A stretch of DNA of 64,000 nucleotides from Streptomyces sp. TP-A0356 (GTDB lineage Bacteria > Actinomycetota > Actinomycetes > Streptomycetales > Streptomycetaceae). Positions 43,292 through 51,484 of this stretch are shown here, piece by piece (position 1 is the first letter of the stretch; every line of letters begins with the position of its first letter). The position numbers were made by a program, and so were the translations under genes. The notes below the pieces were generated by a model. That model was not told the DNA's origin and made no database searches. It worked only from the letters and a program-made list of their open reading frames with translations. Where the stretch lies: positions 45,121-109,120 of the forward strand of contig NZ_BBZJ01000032.1 in assembly GCF_001417775.1 (NCBI RefSeq), read 5' to 3'.

Positions 43292-43636
43292 GGCGAGCCG
43301 CTTTCGGTAGTCGGTGAGGACGGGCCGGAGGGCCCGGGGAGAGCCCGCGGAGATCGTTCCCGCGCCTCCGGCGAGTCACCCCAGGATACGTGCGGGCGTC
43401 CCCCTTCGGGCCCCGGCAGCACCCTTCCGCGACGTCAACCGGGGCACGTCTGGATCACCCGGCCCACCCCGGCTCCGCCAAGGCCGGCCACACCGCTCCT
43501 CACCCTGATAGGTGAACCCTCAGAACGCTCCGGCGCACTCCCCGCCTCGTTGCGGGCCCCGTCTCCCGCCTCGTACAAGATCCCCACCGAGAAGTTACCG
43601 ACCGGTACTCACCGGTCCCGTGAAACGGGGTCCCCC
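43292..43636. other. Divergent intergenic region, DUF6912 and Rv3235-like genes
   Basis: 345 bases with no supported gene. It holds both promoters. TCACC-n6-GGTGA (43500-43515) and a repeated ACCGGT (near 43598-43615) are the only short symmetrical or repeated sites I see. Confidence 0.45.
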
Positions 43637-44287
43637 ATGAACAAGGTGATGACCAGGAACAAGGCGATGGCCGGGACGACGCGGCATCCGGCCGGCCGGC
43701 CGCCGGCCCGCCACGACACCCGCCGCCCCGGTGGCACGCCCCGCCGCACCGCACCACCCGGCGGCGGCACGTCCCGTACGGCACCCAGCGGCCCGGGCCG
43801 ACCCCGGCCCTCCGGTCCCGCGACCACGAACGCCCCCGGCCGGACCGGACCAGCCGGCACGGCCACGGCGGACAGCACCGGACCAGCCGGTACCACGACG
43901 GCGAACGGCACCGGCCGCACCGGACCGCTTCCGCAGCCGCCGCCCCAGCCACGCCCCACCGACGTCTTCGCCGACCGTCTCCTGTCCGTGCTGAGCGGTC
44001 AGCGCCCGGTGCACAGCATGCTCCGCCACACCGTCGGCCGCGCCTACGACGAGCTGGCCCGGCTCGCCGAACGCGGCCCGCTACGCACCCGCGGCATCCG
44101 TCCGGTCGTCCGCGACATCGGGTACTACGTCCCGCGCCCCGGAGCCATCGAGGCCTTCGCCCGCATCGGCGCGGGCGACCAGCTGCGTGCGATGGCGTTC
44201 CGCCTGGAGTGCGGCCCCGACTACCGCTGGCGCTGCACGGCGGTCGAGCTGGGCGGACCGCGGATGCCACGGACGGACGACGCCTGA
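43637..44287 (+). CDS. Rv3235-family protein (DUF6459-like)
   Basis: 216 residues from the ATG at 43637. The first 105 residues are a disordered Pro/Thr/Gly/Arg-rich region with GTTTANGTGRTGP-type repeats. The folded domain (about 110-210) starts TDVFADRLLSVLSGQRPVHSML and ends YRWRCTAVELGG. This domain family occurs next to secA in Actinobacteria, as here. Its fold has been likened to SecA-associated or SseB-like domains, but no function is established to my knowledge. Confidence 0.8.
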   Translation: MNKVMTRNKAMAGTTRHPAGRPPARHDTRRPGGTPRRTAPPGGGTSRTAPSGPGRPRPSGPATTNAPGRTGPAGTATADSTGPAGTTTANGTGRTGPLPQPPPQPRPTDVFADRLLSVLSGQRPVHSMLRHTVGRAYDELARLAERGPLRTRGIRPVVRDIGYYVPRPGAIEAFARIGAGDQLRAMAFRLECGPDYRWRCTAVELGGPRMPRTDDA

Positions 44288-44307
44288 ACCGGCGGCGGCC
44301 TTAGCGC

Positions 44308-44381
44308 GGGACAGCGACGACCGAACCGACGAGGGCCTCCCCGGGGGACAGCGACGACCGAACCGACGACGGCCTCCCCGG
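44308..44381. repeat. 37-bp tandem direct repeat
   Basis: Two nearly identical copies (period 37, containing GACAGCGACGACCGAACCGA) in the gap between the Rv3235-like gene and secA. Noncoding. Confidence 0.8.
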
Positions 44382-44414
44382 GGCAGCGCAGGCAGCCGTC
44401 CCGGCAACGGCAGA

Positions 44415-44440
44415 GGCCGGGCACCTCCAGGTACCCGGCC
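44415..44440 (-). terminator. Terminator of secA
   Basis: 11-position stem with one mismatch (44415-44425 with 44430-44440) and a 4-base loop, 25 bases past the secA stop; convergent with the Rv3235-like gene. Confidence 0.7.
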
Positions 44441-44465
44441 CCTCCTCACGGCTGTGGCGCCACGC

Positions 44466-47276
44466 TCACTTCTTGCGGCGACGCCCGCCCTTGGCCTGCT
44501 TGCGGCGCTCCGCGCGCGTGAGGCCGTCCGCCTCCGAGCGCACCGGCTCGTCGTCGCTGGCGAAGTCGCCCTCGATGATGCCGCCCTCACCGTCCACGGT
44601 CGGCGCGGAGAAGTGCAGCCGCTCGCGGCGCTGCGGGGCGTCGAGCCCCTTGGCACGGATCTCCGGACGGGAGGCCTGCGCCGCCACCGCCTGCTCCTTC
44701 TCCAGGGACGGCTTGGCTTCCTCGACGGGGACCTCCTCGACCTGCTGCTCGACCTGGACCTCCAGGTTGAACAGATAGCCGACGGACTCCTCCTTGATGC
44801 CCTCCATCATCGCGGTGAACATGTCGAAGCCCTCGCGCTGGTACTCGACCAGCGGGTCCTTCTGCGCCATCGCGCGCAGGCCGATGCCCTCCTGGAGGTA
44901 GTCCATCTCGTAGAGGTGCTCACGCCACTTGCGGTCCAGGACCGACAGCACGACCCGGCGCTCCAGCTCACGCATGATCTCGGAGCCGAGCTGCGCCTCG
45001 CGCTGCTCGTACTGCTCGCGGATGTCGTCCTTGATGGACTCGGCGATGAACTCGGCGGTCAGCCCGGCCCGGTCGCCGGCCGCCTCCTCCAGCTCCTCGA
45101 TGGTGACCTTGACCGGGTAGAGCTGCTTGAAGGCGCCCCACAGCCGCTCCAGGTCCCACTCCTCGGCGAAGCCCTCGGCGGTCTCGGCGGTGACGTACGC
45201 GTCGATCGTGTCGTCCATGAAGTGCTGGATCTGCTCGTGCAGGTCCTCGCCCTCCAGGACACGGCGCCGCTCGCCGTAGATGACCTCACGCTGCCGGTTG
45301 AGGACCTCGTCGTACTTGAGGACGTTCTTCCGGGTCTCGAAGTTCTGCTGCTCGACCTGCGACTGGGCGGACGCGATCGCGCGCGTGACCATCTTGTTCT
45401 CGATCGGCACGTCGTCCGGGACGTTCGCCATCGCCATCACGCGCTCGACCATCTGGGCCTTGAACAGGCGCATCAGGTCGTCGCCCAGGGAGAGGTAGAA
45501 GCGGGACTCGCCGGGGTCGCCCTGACGGCCGGAACGACCGCGCAGCTGGTTGTCGATACGGCGCGACTCGTGCCGCTCGGTGCCGAGCACGTACAGGCCG
45601 CCGAGCTCCTCGACCTCGTCCTTCTCGGCCTTGACCGCCTGCTGGGCCCGCTCCAGGGCGGCAGGCAGGGCAGCGGCCCACTCCTCGATGTGCTCCTCGG
45701 GGTCGAGCCCGCGCTGGCGCAGCTCGGCCTCGGCGAGGTCCTCGGGGTTGCCGCCGAGCTTGATGTCCGTACCACGGCCGGCCATGTTGGTGGCCACGGT
45801 CACGGAGCCCTTGCGGCCGGCCTGGGCGACGATCACCGCCTCGCGGTCGTGCTGCTTGGCGTTCAGCACCTCGTGCTGGATGCCGCGCTTGGCGAGCTGC
45901 TGCGAGAGGTACTCGGACTTCTCGACCGAGGTGGTGCCGACCAGGATCGGCTGGCCCTTCTCGTGCTTCTCGGCGATGTCGTCGACGACCGCCTCGAACT
46001 TGGCGACCTCGGTGCGGTAGATCAGGTCCGACTGGTCCTTGCGGATCATCGGCTTGTTGGTCGGGATCGGGACCACGCCGAGCTTGTAGATCTGGTGGAA
46101 CTCGGCGGCCTCGGTCATCGCCGTACCGGTCATACCGGAGAGCTTCTTGTAGAGGCGGAAGAAGTTCTGCAGGGTGATCGTGGCGAGCGTCTGGTTCTCG
46201 TCCTTGATGTCCACCCCTTCCTTCGCCTCGATCGCCTGGTGCATGCCCTCGTTGTAGCGGCGGCCGGCGAGGATACGGCCCGTGTGCTCGTCGACGATCA
46301 TGACCTCGCCGTCGATGACGACGTAGTCCTTGTCGCGCTTGAAGAGCTCCTTGGCCTTGATGGCGTTGTTCAGGTAACCCACGAGCGGGGTGTTCACCGA
46401 CTCGTAGAGGTTGTCGATGCCCAGCCAGTCCTCGACCTTGCTGACGCCCGACTCGTGGATGGCGACCGTGCGCTTCTTCTCGTCGACGTCGTAGTCGCCG
46501 GTCTCCTCGATGCCCTTCAGCGGGTTGCCCGCCTCGCCCCGCTTCAGGCGCGTGACCAGCTTGGCGAAGTCGCCGTACCACTTGGTGGCCTGGTCGGCCG
46601 GGCCGGAGATGATCAGCGGCGTACGGGCCTCGTCGACCAGGATGGAGTCGACCTCGTCGACGATCGCGAAGTTGTGACCGCGCTGGACGAGCTCGTCCTG
46701 CGACCACGCCATGTTGTCGCGGAGGTAGTCGAAGCCGAATTCGTTGTTCGTGCCGTACGTGATGTCGCAGGCGTACTGCTCACGGCGCTGGGCCGGCGTC
46801 ATGTTGGCGAGGATGCAGCCGACGGACAGACCCAGGAACTTGTGGACGCGGCCCATCATCTCGGAGTCGCGCTCGGCCAGGTAGTCGTTGACCGTGACGA
46901 TGTGGACGCCGTCTCCGGACAGGGCGTTCAGATACGCGGGCAGGGTGCCGACGAGCGTCTTGCCCTCACCTGTCTTCATCTCGGCGACATAGCCGAGGTG
47001 AAGTGCGGCGCCGCCCATCATCTGCACGTCGTAGTGCCGCTGGCCGAGGACGCGCTTGGCGGCCTCACGCACGGTGGCGAACGCCTCGGGCAGCAGGTCG
47101 TCGAGGCTCTCGCCGTCGGCGTACCGCTGCTTGTATTCGTCAGTGAGGGCCCGCAGCTCGGCGTCGGAGAGGTCGACGAAGTCCTCTTCGATGGAGTTGA
47201 CCTGGTCCGCGATGCGGTGCAGCTTGCGCAGGATCTTGCCTTCGCCTGCACGCATGATCTTCGAGAGGACGGACAC
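44466..47276 (-). CDS. secA: Preprotein translocase ATPase SecA
   Basis: 936 residues from the GTG at 47276 (VSVLSKIMRAGEGK), with AAGGAG upstream; the further open frame is not SecA-like. It has the DEAD motor (MKTGEGKT Walker A, DEVDSILVDEART), the preprotein cross-linking domain, and the second motor domain (TNMAGRGTDIKLGG). It drives export of unfolded proteins through SecYEG. The C-terminus ends in a basic tail (KGGRRRKK) and lacks the Cys-rich zinc domain found in E. coli SecA, as usual in Actinobacteria. Confidence 0.98.
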   Translation of the reverse strand: MSVLSKIMRAGEGKILRKLHRIADQVNSIEEDFVDLSDAELRALTDEYKQRYADGESLDDLLPEAFATVREAAKRVLGQRHYDVQMMGGAALHLGYVAEMKTGEGKTLVGTLPAYLNALSGDGVHIVTVNDYLAERDSEMMGRVHKFLGLSVGCILANMTPAQRREQYACDITYGTNNEFGFDYLRDNMAWSQDELVQRGHNFAIVDEVDSILVDEARTPLIISGPADQATKWYGDFAKLVTRLKRGEAGNPLKGIEETGDYDVDEKKRTVAIHESGVSKVEDWLGIDNLYESVNTPLVGYLNNAIKAKELFKRDKDYVVIDGEVMIVDEHTGRILAGRRYNEGMHQAIEAKEGVDIKDENQTLATITLQNFFRLYKKLSGMTGTAMTEAAEFHQIYKLGVVPIPTNKPMIRKDQSDLIYRTEVAKFEAVVDDIAEKHEKGQPILVGTTSVEKSEYLSQQLAKRGIQHEVLNAKQHDREAVIVAQAGRKGSVTVATNMAGRGTDIKLGGNPEDLAEAELRQRGLDPEEHIEEWAAALPAALERAQQAVKAEKDEVEELGGLYVLGTERHESRRIDNQLRGRSGRQGDPGESRFYLSLGDDLMRLFKAQMVERVMAMANVPDDVPIENKMVTRAIASAQSQVEQQNFETRKNVLKYDEVLNRQREVIYGERRRVLEGEDLHEQIQHFMDDTIDAYVTAETAEGFAEEWDLERLWGAFKQLYPVKVTIEELEEAAGDRAGLTAEFIAESIKDDIREQYEQREAQLGSEIMRELERRVVLSVLDRKWREHLYEMDYLQEGIGLRAMAQKDPLVEYQREGFDMFTAMMEGIKEESVGYLFNLEVQVEQQVEEVPVEEAKPSLEKEQAVAAQASRPEIRAKGLDAPQRRERLHFSAPTVDGEGGIIEGDFASDDEPVRSEADGLTRAERRKQAKGGRRRKK

Positions 47277-47490
47277 GGGGGTTGGTCTCCTTGCCGGTCG
47301 GGCCTGGGACGGTCGGTTATGTATGACAGCTTGAGCAACGGCCATCGTAAGCGAGGACCCCACTGTGCCGGGAGGTCTGCTGTGGACAGCCACTAGGACA
47401 ACGGACGGGCGTCGCGGAAGGTGCCGCGTCCTTGCCACGAAAAGTAGCGGGGCCGTCACGCCGTGCGGGGCGATGCGGGGCGACGGCGTG

Positions 47491-47530
47491 GCGAGGCGGG
47501 GTGAGGGGCGGCGAGGCGGGGTGAGGGGCG
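47491..47530. repeat. 20-bp tandem direct repeat upstream of the GNAT gene
   Basis: Two exact copies of a G-rich 20-mer (47491-47510, 47511-47530) in the 283-base gap between divergent secA and GNAT genes. The gap otherwise holds the secA promoter side near 47277-47345 and no supported gene. Confidence 0.85.
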
Positions 47531-47559
47531 GCGACGCGGCGGGCCGGGCGTGAGGAGTC

Positions 47560-48165
47560 ATGGCGATGGGGCGGGGGTCCGAGCAGAATCGGGCGATGGA
47601 CCCCGTCACCCTGACCACCGAACGCCTCCTGCTGCGCTCCGTGGGCCCGCACGACACCGACGCGGTGTACGAGGCCGCCCAGGACCCCGGCATCCAGCGC
47701 TGGACCACGATCCCGTCGCCGTATCTGCGCGAGCACGCGGACGCCTTCGTCGCCCAGGTGGTGCCGGACGGCTGGGCGGACGGCTCGATGTTCACCTTCG
47801 GCGTCTTCCTCCCCTTCGGCGGGCTGGTCGGCATGCTCGGCCTGACGATGCGCTCGCCGGGCGTCGCCGAGGTGGGCTTCTGGACGGCGAAGGAGCACCG
47901 GGGCAACGGCTACACCACGGAGGCGACGCTCGGCGCGTCGCGCTGGGCCTTCACCCGTATGTCGATCGACCGCGTGGAATGGCGCGCCGAGGTGGGCAAC
48001 ACGGGCTCCCGCGCGGTCGCGGAGCGCGCGGGCTTCACCATGGAGGGCGTCCTGCGCTCCGCGATCAACAACAAGGGCGTACGCCGGGACTGCTGGGTGG
48101 GCTCGCTCCTGCCGTCGGACCTGGGCCTGCCGTCGACGGCACCGTATCTGCCGGCCCGTTCGTAG
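47560..48165 (+). CDS. GNAT-family N-acetyltransferase (RimJ/RimL type)
   Basis: About 201 residues. Starts at 47560, 47566 and 47596 are in frame; GAGGAG is best spaced for 47566, and family similarity begins at 47596 (MDPVTLTTERLLLR). The fold matches the RimJ/RimL group (TERLLLRSVGPHD; acetyl-CoA loop EHRGNGYTTEA; WRAEVGNTGSRAVAERAGF). It would acetylate a protein N-terminus or small amine. The stop codon lies inside a 16-bp tandem repeat. Confidence 0.9.
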   Translation: MAMGRGSEQNRAMDPVTLTTERLLLRSVGPHDTDAVYEAAQDPGIQRWTTIPSPYLREHADAFVAQVVPDGWADGSMFTFGVFLPFGGLVGMLGLTMRSPGVAEVGFWTAKEHRGNGYTTEATLGASRWAFTRMSIDRVEWRAEVGNTGSRAVAERAGFTMEGVLRSAINNKGVRRDCWVGSLLPSDLGLPSTAPYLPARS

Positions 48166-48258
48166 CGGTGCCCGTTCGTAGCGGTGCCCGTTCGTAGCGG
48201 TGCCCGTTGGTAGCGGTGCCCGTTGGTGGCGGCATCCGTCGGCCCGTTCGTGGCGGCC
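48155..48258. repeat. 16-bp tandem repeat array across the GNAT stop codon
   Basis: Three perfect copies of CCCGTTCGTAGCGGTG (48155, 48171, 48187), a fourth with one change (48203), a fifth with more changes (48219), and a sixth degenerate copy after 8 bases (48243). The TAG stop of the GNAT gene is in copy 1, and copies 2-4 also contain TAG. The array runs into the leader of the next gene. Confidence 0.92.
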
Positions 48259-48322
48259 CCGTCCGATGCGATGAAATCCACGGTCGCGTCGTGTTGTCAG
48301 TGCCGCCCCCTACGGTGTGACC

Positions 48323-49525
48323 ATGCCGAGCCTCCCGCGCCCCGCCACCGAACTGACCGCCGACGAAGCCCGCCGCATCGCCCTGCGGGCACAAGGGTTC
48401 CTCGGCGCGCCCGACCGCAGGGCGGGGGTCCGCGGTGTCCTGCGCCACCTCGGCGCGGTCCAGCTCGACACCATCTCGGTCCTCGCCCGCTCCCACGAGC
48501 TCATCCCGTACGCCCGTCTCGGCGCCATAGGCCGCAGCACGGTCGACGCGGCGTACTGGACGCCGTCGCCGGAGGGCACGACCCCGGCCCGCCCGCACGC
48601 GTTCGAGTACTGGTCCCACGCCGCCTGCATCCTCCCCATCGAGGAGTGGCCCCACTTCGCCTTCCGCCGCCGCGCCTACCGCTCCCGGCCGCACTGGAAC
48701 CACACGCTCCCGGACGGTGTCTACGACCAGGTCATCAAGCAGCTGCGCGCCGAAGGCCCCCTCACGGCCACGGACCTGGGCGGGGCGAAGCGGACCAGCG
48801 AGTGGTGGGACTGGTCCGGCACGAAGGTCGCCGTGGAGCGCGCGCTGATGTACGGCGAGGTGGTGTGCGTCGCGCGCCGCGGCTGGAAGCGGGTGTACGA
48901 CCTCGCCGAGCGCGCCGTCCCCGAGGCGCTGCTGCACGACGAGCTGGACGACGCCGAGTGCCTGCGTCGCCTCGTCCGCCTCGCCGGACAGTCCCTCGGC
49001 GTCGGCACGCGCGCGGACATCGCGGACTACCACCGCCTCAAGGGCGAACAGGTCGATGCGGTGATCGCGGACTCGGGCCTGGTGCCGGTGACGGTCGAGG
49101 GCTGGGGCAAGCCGGCCTGGGCGGACCCGGCGGCCCTGGGGACCCCGCCGCGCGGCCGCCACCGCACGACCCTTCTGTCGCCCTTCGACTCCCTGATCTG
49201 GGAGCGGGGACGGACGGAGCGGATCTTCGGCTTCTCCCACCGTCTGGAGGCCTATGTCCCCAAGCCGAAGCGGGTGTACGGCTACTTCGCGATGCCGGTA
49301 CTCGCCGGGGGCCGGCTGGTCGGCCGGGTGGACCCCGCGCGCGAGGGCCGCACGCTGGTCGCCAAGCAGGTCACGCTGGACGGCCCCAGGGCCCTCCCGG
49401 CGGTGGCCCAGGCCCTGCTGGAGGCCGCGGCCTGGGTGGAGTGCACGAACGTCCGCGTGGAGCGGATGGACCCCCCGGCCCTGCGCGAGCCCCTCATCCG
49501 GGAGCTGGCCCGCTCCCTGGACTAA
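48323..49525 (+). CDS. YcaQ/AlkX-like winged-helix DNA glycosylase
   Basis: 400 residues from the ATG at 48323 (MPSLPRPATELTADEAR); an ATG two codons earlier is possible. HTH_42 family: VQLDTISVLARSHELIPYARLG carries the catalytic Gln-x-Asp motif (QLD), placing it nearer AlkX/YcaQ than AlkZ, whose motif is Gln-x-Gln. These enzymes unhook DNA interstrand crosslinks and bulky alkyl lesions. LLSPFDSLIWERGRTERIFGF is the second family signature. Streptomyces use such enzymes for general repair or self-resistance; no toxin cluster is nearby. Its stop overlaps that of the convergent response regulator. Confidence 0.85.
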   Translation: MPSLPRPATELTADEARRIALRAQGFLGAPDRRAGVRGVLRHLGAVQLDTISVLARSHELIPYARLGAIGRSTVDAAYWTPSPEGTTPARPHAFEYWSHAACILPIEEWPHFAFRRRAYRSRPHWNHTLPDGVYDQVIKQLRAEGPLTATDLGGAKRTSEWWDWSGTKVAVERALMYGEVVCVARRGWKRVYDLAERAVPEALLHDELDDAECLRRLVRLAGQSLGVGTRADIADYHRLKGEQVDAVIADSGLVPVTVEGWGKPAWADPAALGTPPRGRHRTTLLSPFDSLIWERGRTERIFGFSHRLEAYVPKPKRVYGYFAMPVLAGGRLVGRVDPAREGRTLVAKQVTLDGPRALPAVAQALLEAAAWVECTNVRVERMDPPALREPLIRELARSLD

Positions 49526-50268
49526 CGGATCTCCAGGATCTTCTCCCGCATCGCGTAGACCACGGCCTCCATCCTGGAGTGCAGCTGCAGCTTCTCCAGG
49601 ATGTTGCGCACATGGTTCTTCACGGTGTTCTCGGAGATGAACAGCTCCTTGGCGATGTCCCGGTTGTTCATTCCGGTGGCGACGAGCTTGAGGACCTCCA
49701 GCTCCCGGTCGGTGAGCCGCGGCGCCGGGACCAGCCGACGCTCGTCGGTCCGCTGGATCATCGACTTGAACTCGGTGAGGAGTTTCGACGCCATGGAGGG
49801 GCTGATCTGCGACTGCCCGTCGGCGACCGCGCGAATGGCCGTGGCCACCTCGTCCGTGGAGATCTCCTTGAGGAGATAACCGGTCGCGCCCGCCTTGATC
49901 GCGTCGTAGAGATCGGCCTCTTCGTCGCTGATCGTCAGCATGATGATCTTGGCGCTGGGGGCCACCTCCTTGATGGAGGTGCACGCCTCGATCCCGCCAC
50001 GCTTGGGCATCCGTACGTCCATCAGCACGATGTCCGGCAGCAGATCGGCCGCCTTGTCGACCGCCTCCGCGCCGTCCCCCGCCTCGCCGACGACCTGGAT
50101 GTCCTCCTCGGCCGCGAGCACGATCTCCAGGCCGCGGCGGAAGAGCGCGTGGTCGTCCACGACAAGGACGCGGATGGGTTCCGTGCGTGCAGAGCCCGCC
50201 TCCGGGCCCATGCCGACGACGCCGCCGTCGGCATCCTCGTCACGCATCGGTCCGAAGCTGTCCGCCAT
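49522..50268 (-). CDS. Orphan LuxR/NarL-type response regulator
   Basis: 248 residues from the ATG at 50268 (MADSFGPMRDED), with GGGAGGAA ahead. The receiver domain (about 31-145) has VLVVDDHALFRRG, phospho-acceptor Asp in VLMDVRMP, and the conserved Lys in LLKEIS. The LuxR HTH lies at about 185-240 (LTDRELEVLKLVATGMNNRDIAKELFIS split, ending NHVRNILEKL). No histidine kinase gene is adjacent, so its partner is elsewhere. It lies next to hpf, on the same strand, with a strong terminator in between. Targets unknown. Confidence 0.92.
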   Translation of the reverse strand: MADSFGPMRDEDADGGVVGMGPEAGSARTEPIRVLVVDDHALFRRGLEIVLAAEEDIQVVGEAGDGAEAVDKAADLLPDIVLMDVRMPKRGGIEACTSIKEVAPSAKIIMLTISDEEADLYDAIKAGATGYLLKEISTDEVATAIRAVADGQSQISPSMASKLLTEFKSMIQRTDERRLVPAPRLTDRELEVLKLVATGMNNRDIAKELFISENTVKNHVRNILEKLQLHSRMEAVVYAMREKILEIR

Positions 50269-50409
50269 CGTTCCTCCCCCTGAGGCTGTGGCCTGTGGTC
50301 CTGTGCCATCGCCAACCCAAGGCAACGGCCCACCGGTTGAGCCGTTACGGCCATGATTTCATGCCCGGGCACCACTCAGGTGACAGAGTGCGGGGCGAAG
50401 CGGTCGCAC

Positions 50410-50452
50410 ACCGGTGCCCCTGGGGGCGCACTGGCTCACCAGGGGCACCGGT
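50410..50452 (-). terminator. Terminator of hpf
   Basis: Perfect 14-bp stem (50410-50423 with 50439-50452) and 15-base loop, 24 bases past the hpf stop; separates hpf from the response regulator gene. Confidence 0.8.
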
Positions 50453-50475
50453 CAGGGCCATGAACCCGGCCGGAA

Positions 50476-51168
50476 TCAGCCGCCGAGGGCACCGCCCGCG
50501 TCAGCCATCTGCGTCTGAGTCACCATCTGGTCCGTGCTGAGGTGGATGACGCCGTAGTCGTACGCATGCCGCCGATAGACGACGCTGGGCTGCTTGGTCT
50601 CGGAGTCGACGAACAGATAGAAGTCGTGCCCGACCAACTCCATTTCGTACAGCGCCTGGTCGAGCGACATCGGAGACGCGACATGGGTCTTCTCGCGGAC
50701 GACGAGGGGCCCCTCGCCCTTCACTTCGAGCGATCCGATCCGCTTGGCCGGCACGCCGTCCGACTCCTCTTCCGGTACGACGCCGCCGTTGCCGTTGAGC
50801 GTCGCGGCACCTGGGACGTGGTCGGGCACCTCTGCTGCCGTGAGCCTGCGGATCCCGCGGTAGCTGTGGCGCTTGTCGTGCTGCTTGCGCAGCCGGGCCT
50901 CCAGCTTCTCCGCCGCCAGGTCGAGTGCCGCGTAGGGATCACTTGCAGATGCCTCCGCCCGGATCACCGGACCGCGGGAGTAGAGCGTGATCTCCACTCG
51001 GTCGGAACGGTCGGCCTGTCGGGGGTTGGGCTCCCTGGACACCTCGACGTCGAGGCTGATCACCTTGCCGTCGAGCTTCTGGATCCTGTCCAGCTTCAGC
51101 TTCTCGGCCACGTGCTTCCGGAACCGCTCGGGCACCTCGGTCTTGCGGCCCTTGACGACGATGTCCAC
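50476..51168 (-). CDS. hpf: Long-form ribosome hibernation promoting factor
   Basis: 230 residues from the GTG at 51168 (VDIVVKGRKTEVPERFRKH), preceded by CGGAG. The N-terminal domain (1-105) is the S30AE/YfiA fold that blocks the decoding centre. A variable linker follows (VPGAATLNGNGG), then the C-terminal dimerisation domain (from about 165, MSLDQALYEMELVGHDFYLFVD split at EMELVG) that pairs two 70S ribosomes into 100S particles. Linked to comF, lpqB, mtrB and mtrA as in mycobacteria. Confidence 0.95.
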   Translation of the reverse strand: MDIVVKGRKTEVPERFRKHVAEKLKLDRIQKLDGKVISLDVEVSREPNPRQADRSDRVEITLYSRGPVIRAEASASDPYAALDLAAEKLEARLRKQHDKRHSYRGIRRLTAAEVPDHVPGAATLNGNGGVVPEEESDGVPAKRIGSLEVKGEGPLVVREKTHVASPMSLDQALYEMELVGHDFYLFVDSETKQPSVVYRRHAYDYGVIHLSTDQMVTQTQMADAGGALGG

Positions 51169-51484
51169 GCAGAACTCCGTTCCCGGATCGCTCCGCACGG
51201 CTGGCGGAGCATCTCCCTTGTGCACCAGGCCCCGGCGAGCACCGGAGCCTCGGACTCGGTGACTTCCACCTCCTCCTCCCCCGTGGGCGAGATCTCACCC
51301 CACCACTGCGGGTGATTTGCAGAAAGCCCGCAGCACGGCATTCGGATAAGCGGGGGATGGCCTGCGCCTTTCCCTGCACAACCGAACATATCTCGCCTGG
51401 ACGGATGTCGTCACCCTCTACTGCCGCGTACCTCCGTTCAGGTGAATTGACCTGCTCATTACCTGCAACGATGCAAGTTCTCAG
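51169..51484. other. Intergenic region between comF and hpf
   Basis: 316 bases, both neighbours on the minus strand. It holds the hpf leader with a 7-bp hairpin 22 bases before its start (51190-51196 with 51204-51210) and, nearer comF, a 7-bp hairpin (51306-51312 with 51327-51333) that could end comF transcription. The section 51380-51480 is relatively AT-rich and likely carries the hpf promoter. No gene seen. Confidence 0.5.

Noticed and set aside
44221..44460. Short repeated frames suggesting a small gene cluster
   Set aside because: They arise from the 37-bp duplication and the secA terminator.
44187..47396. A 1069-residue plus-strand frame opposite secA
   Set aside because: Leu/Val/Asp-rich antisense shadow of SecA.
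48155..48258. CRISPR array or iteron origin
   Set aside because: No spacers between 16-bp units and no replication gene nearby; a tandem repeat is the simpler reading.
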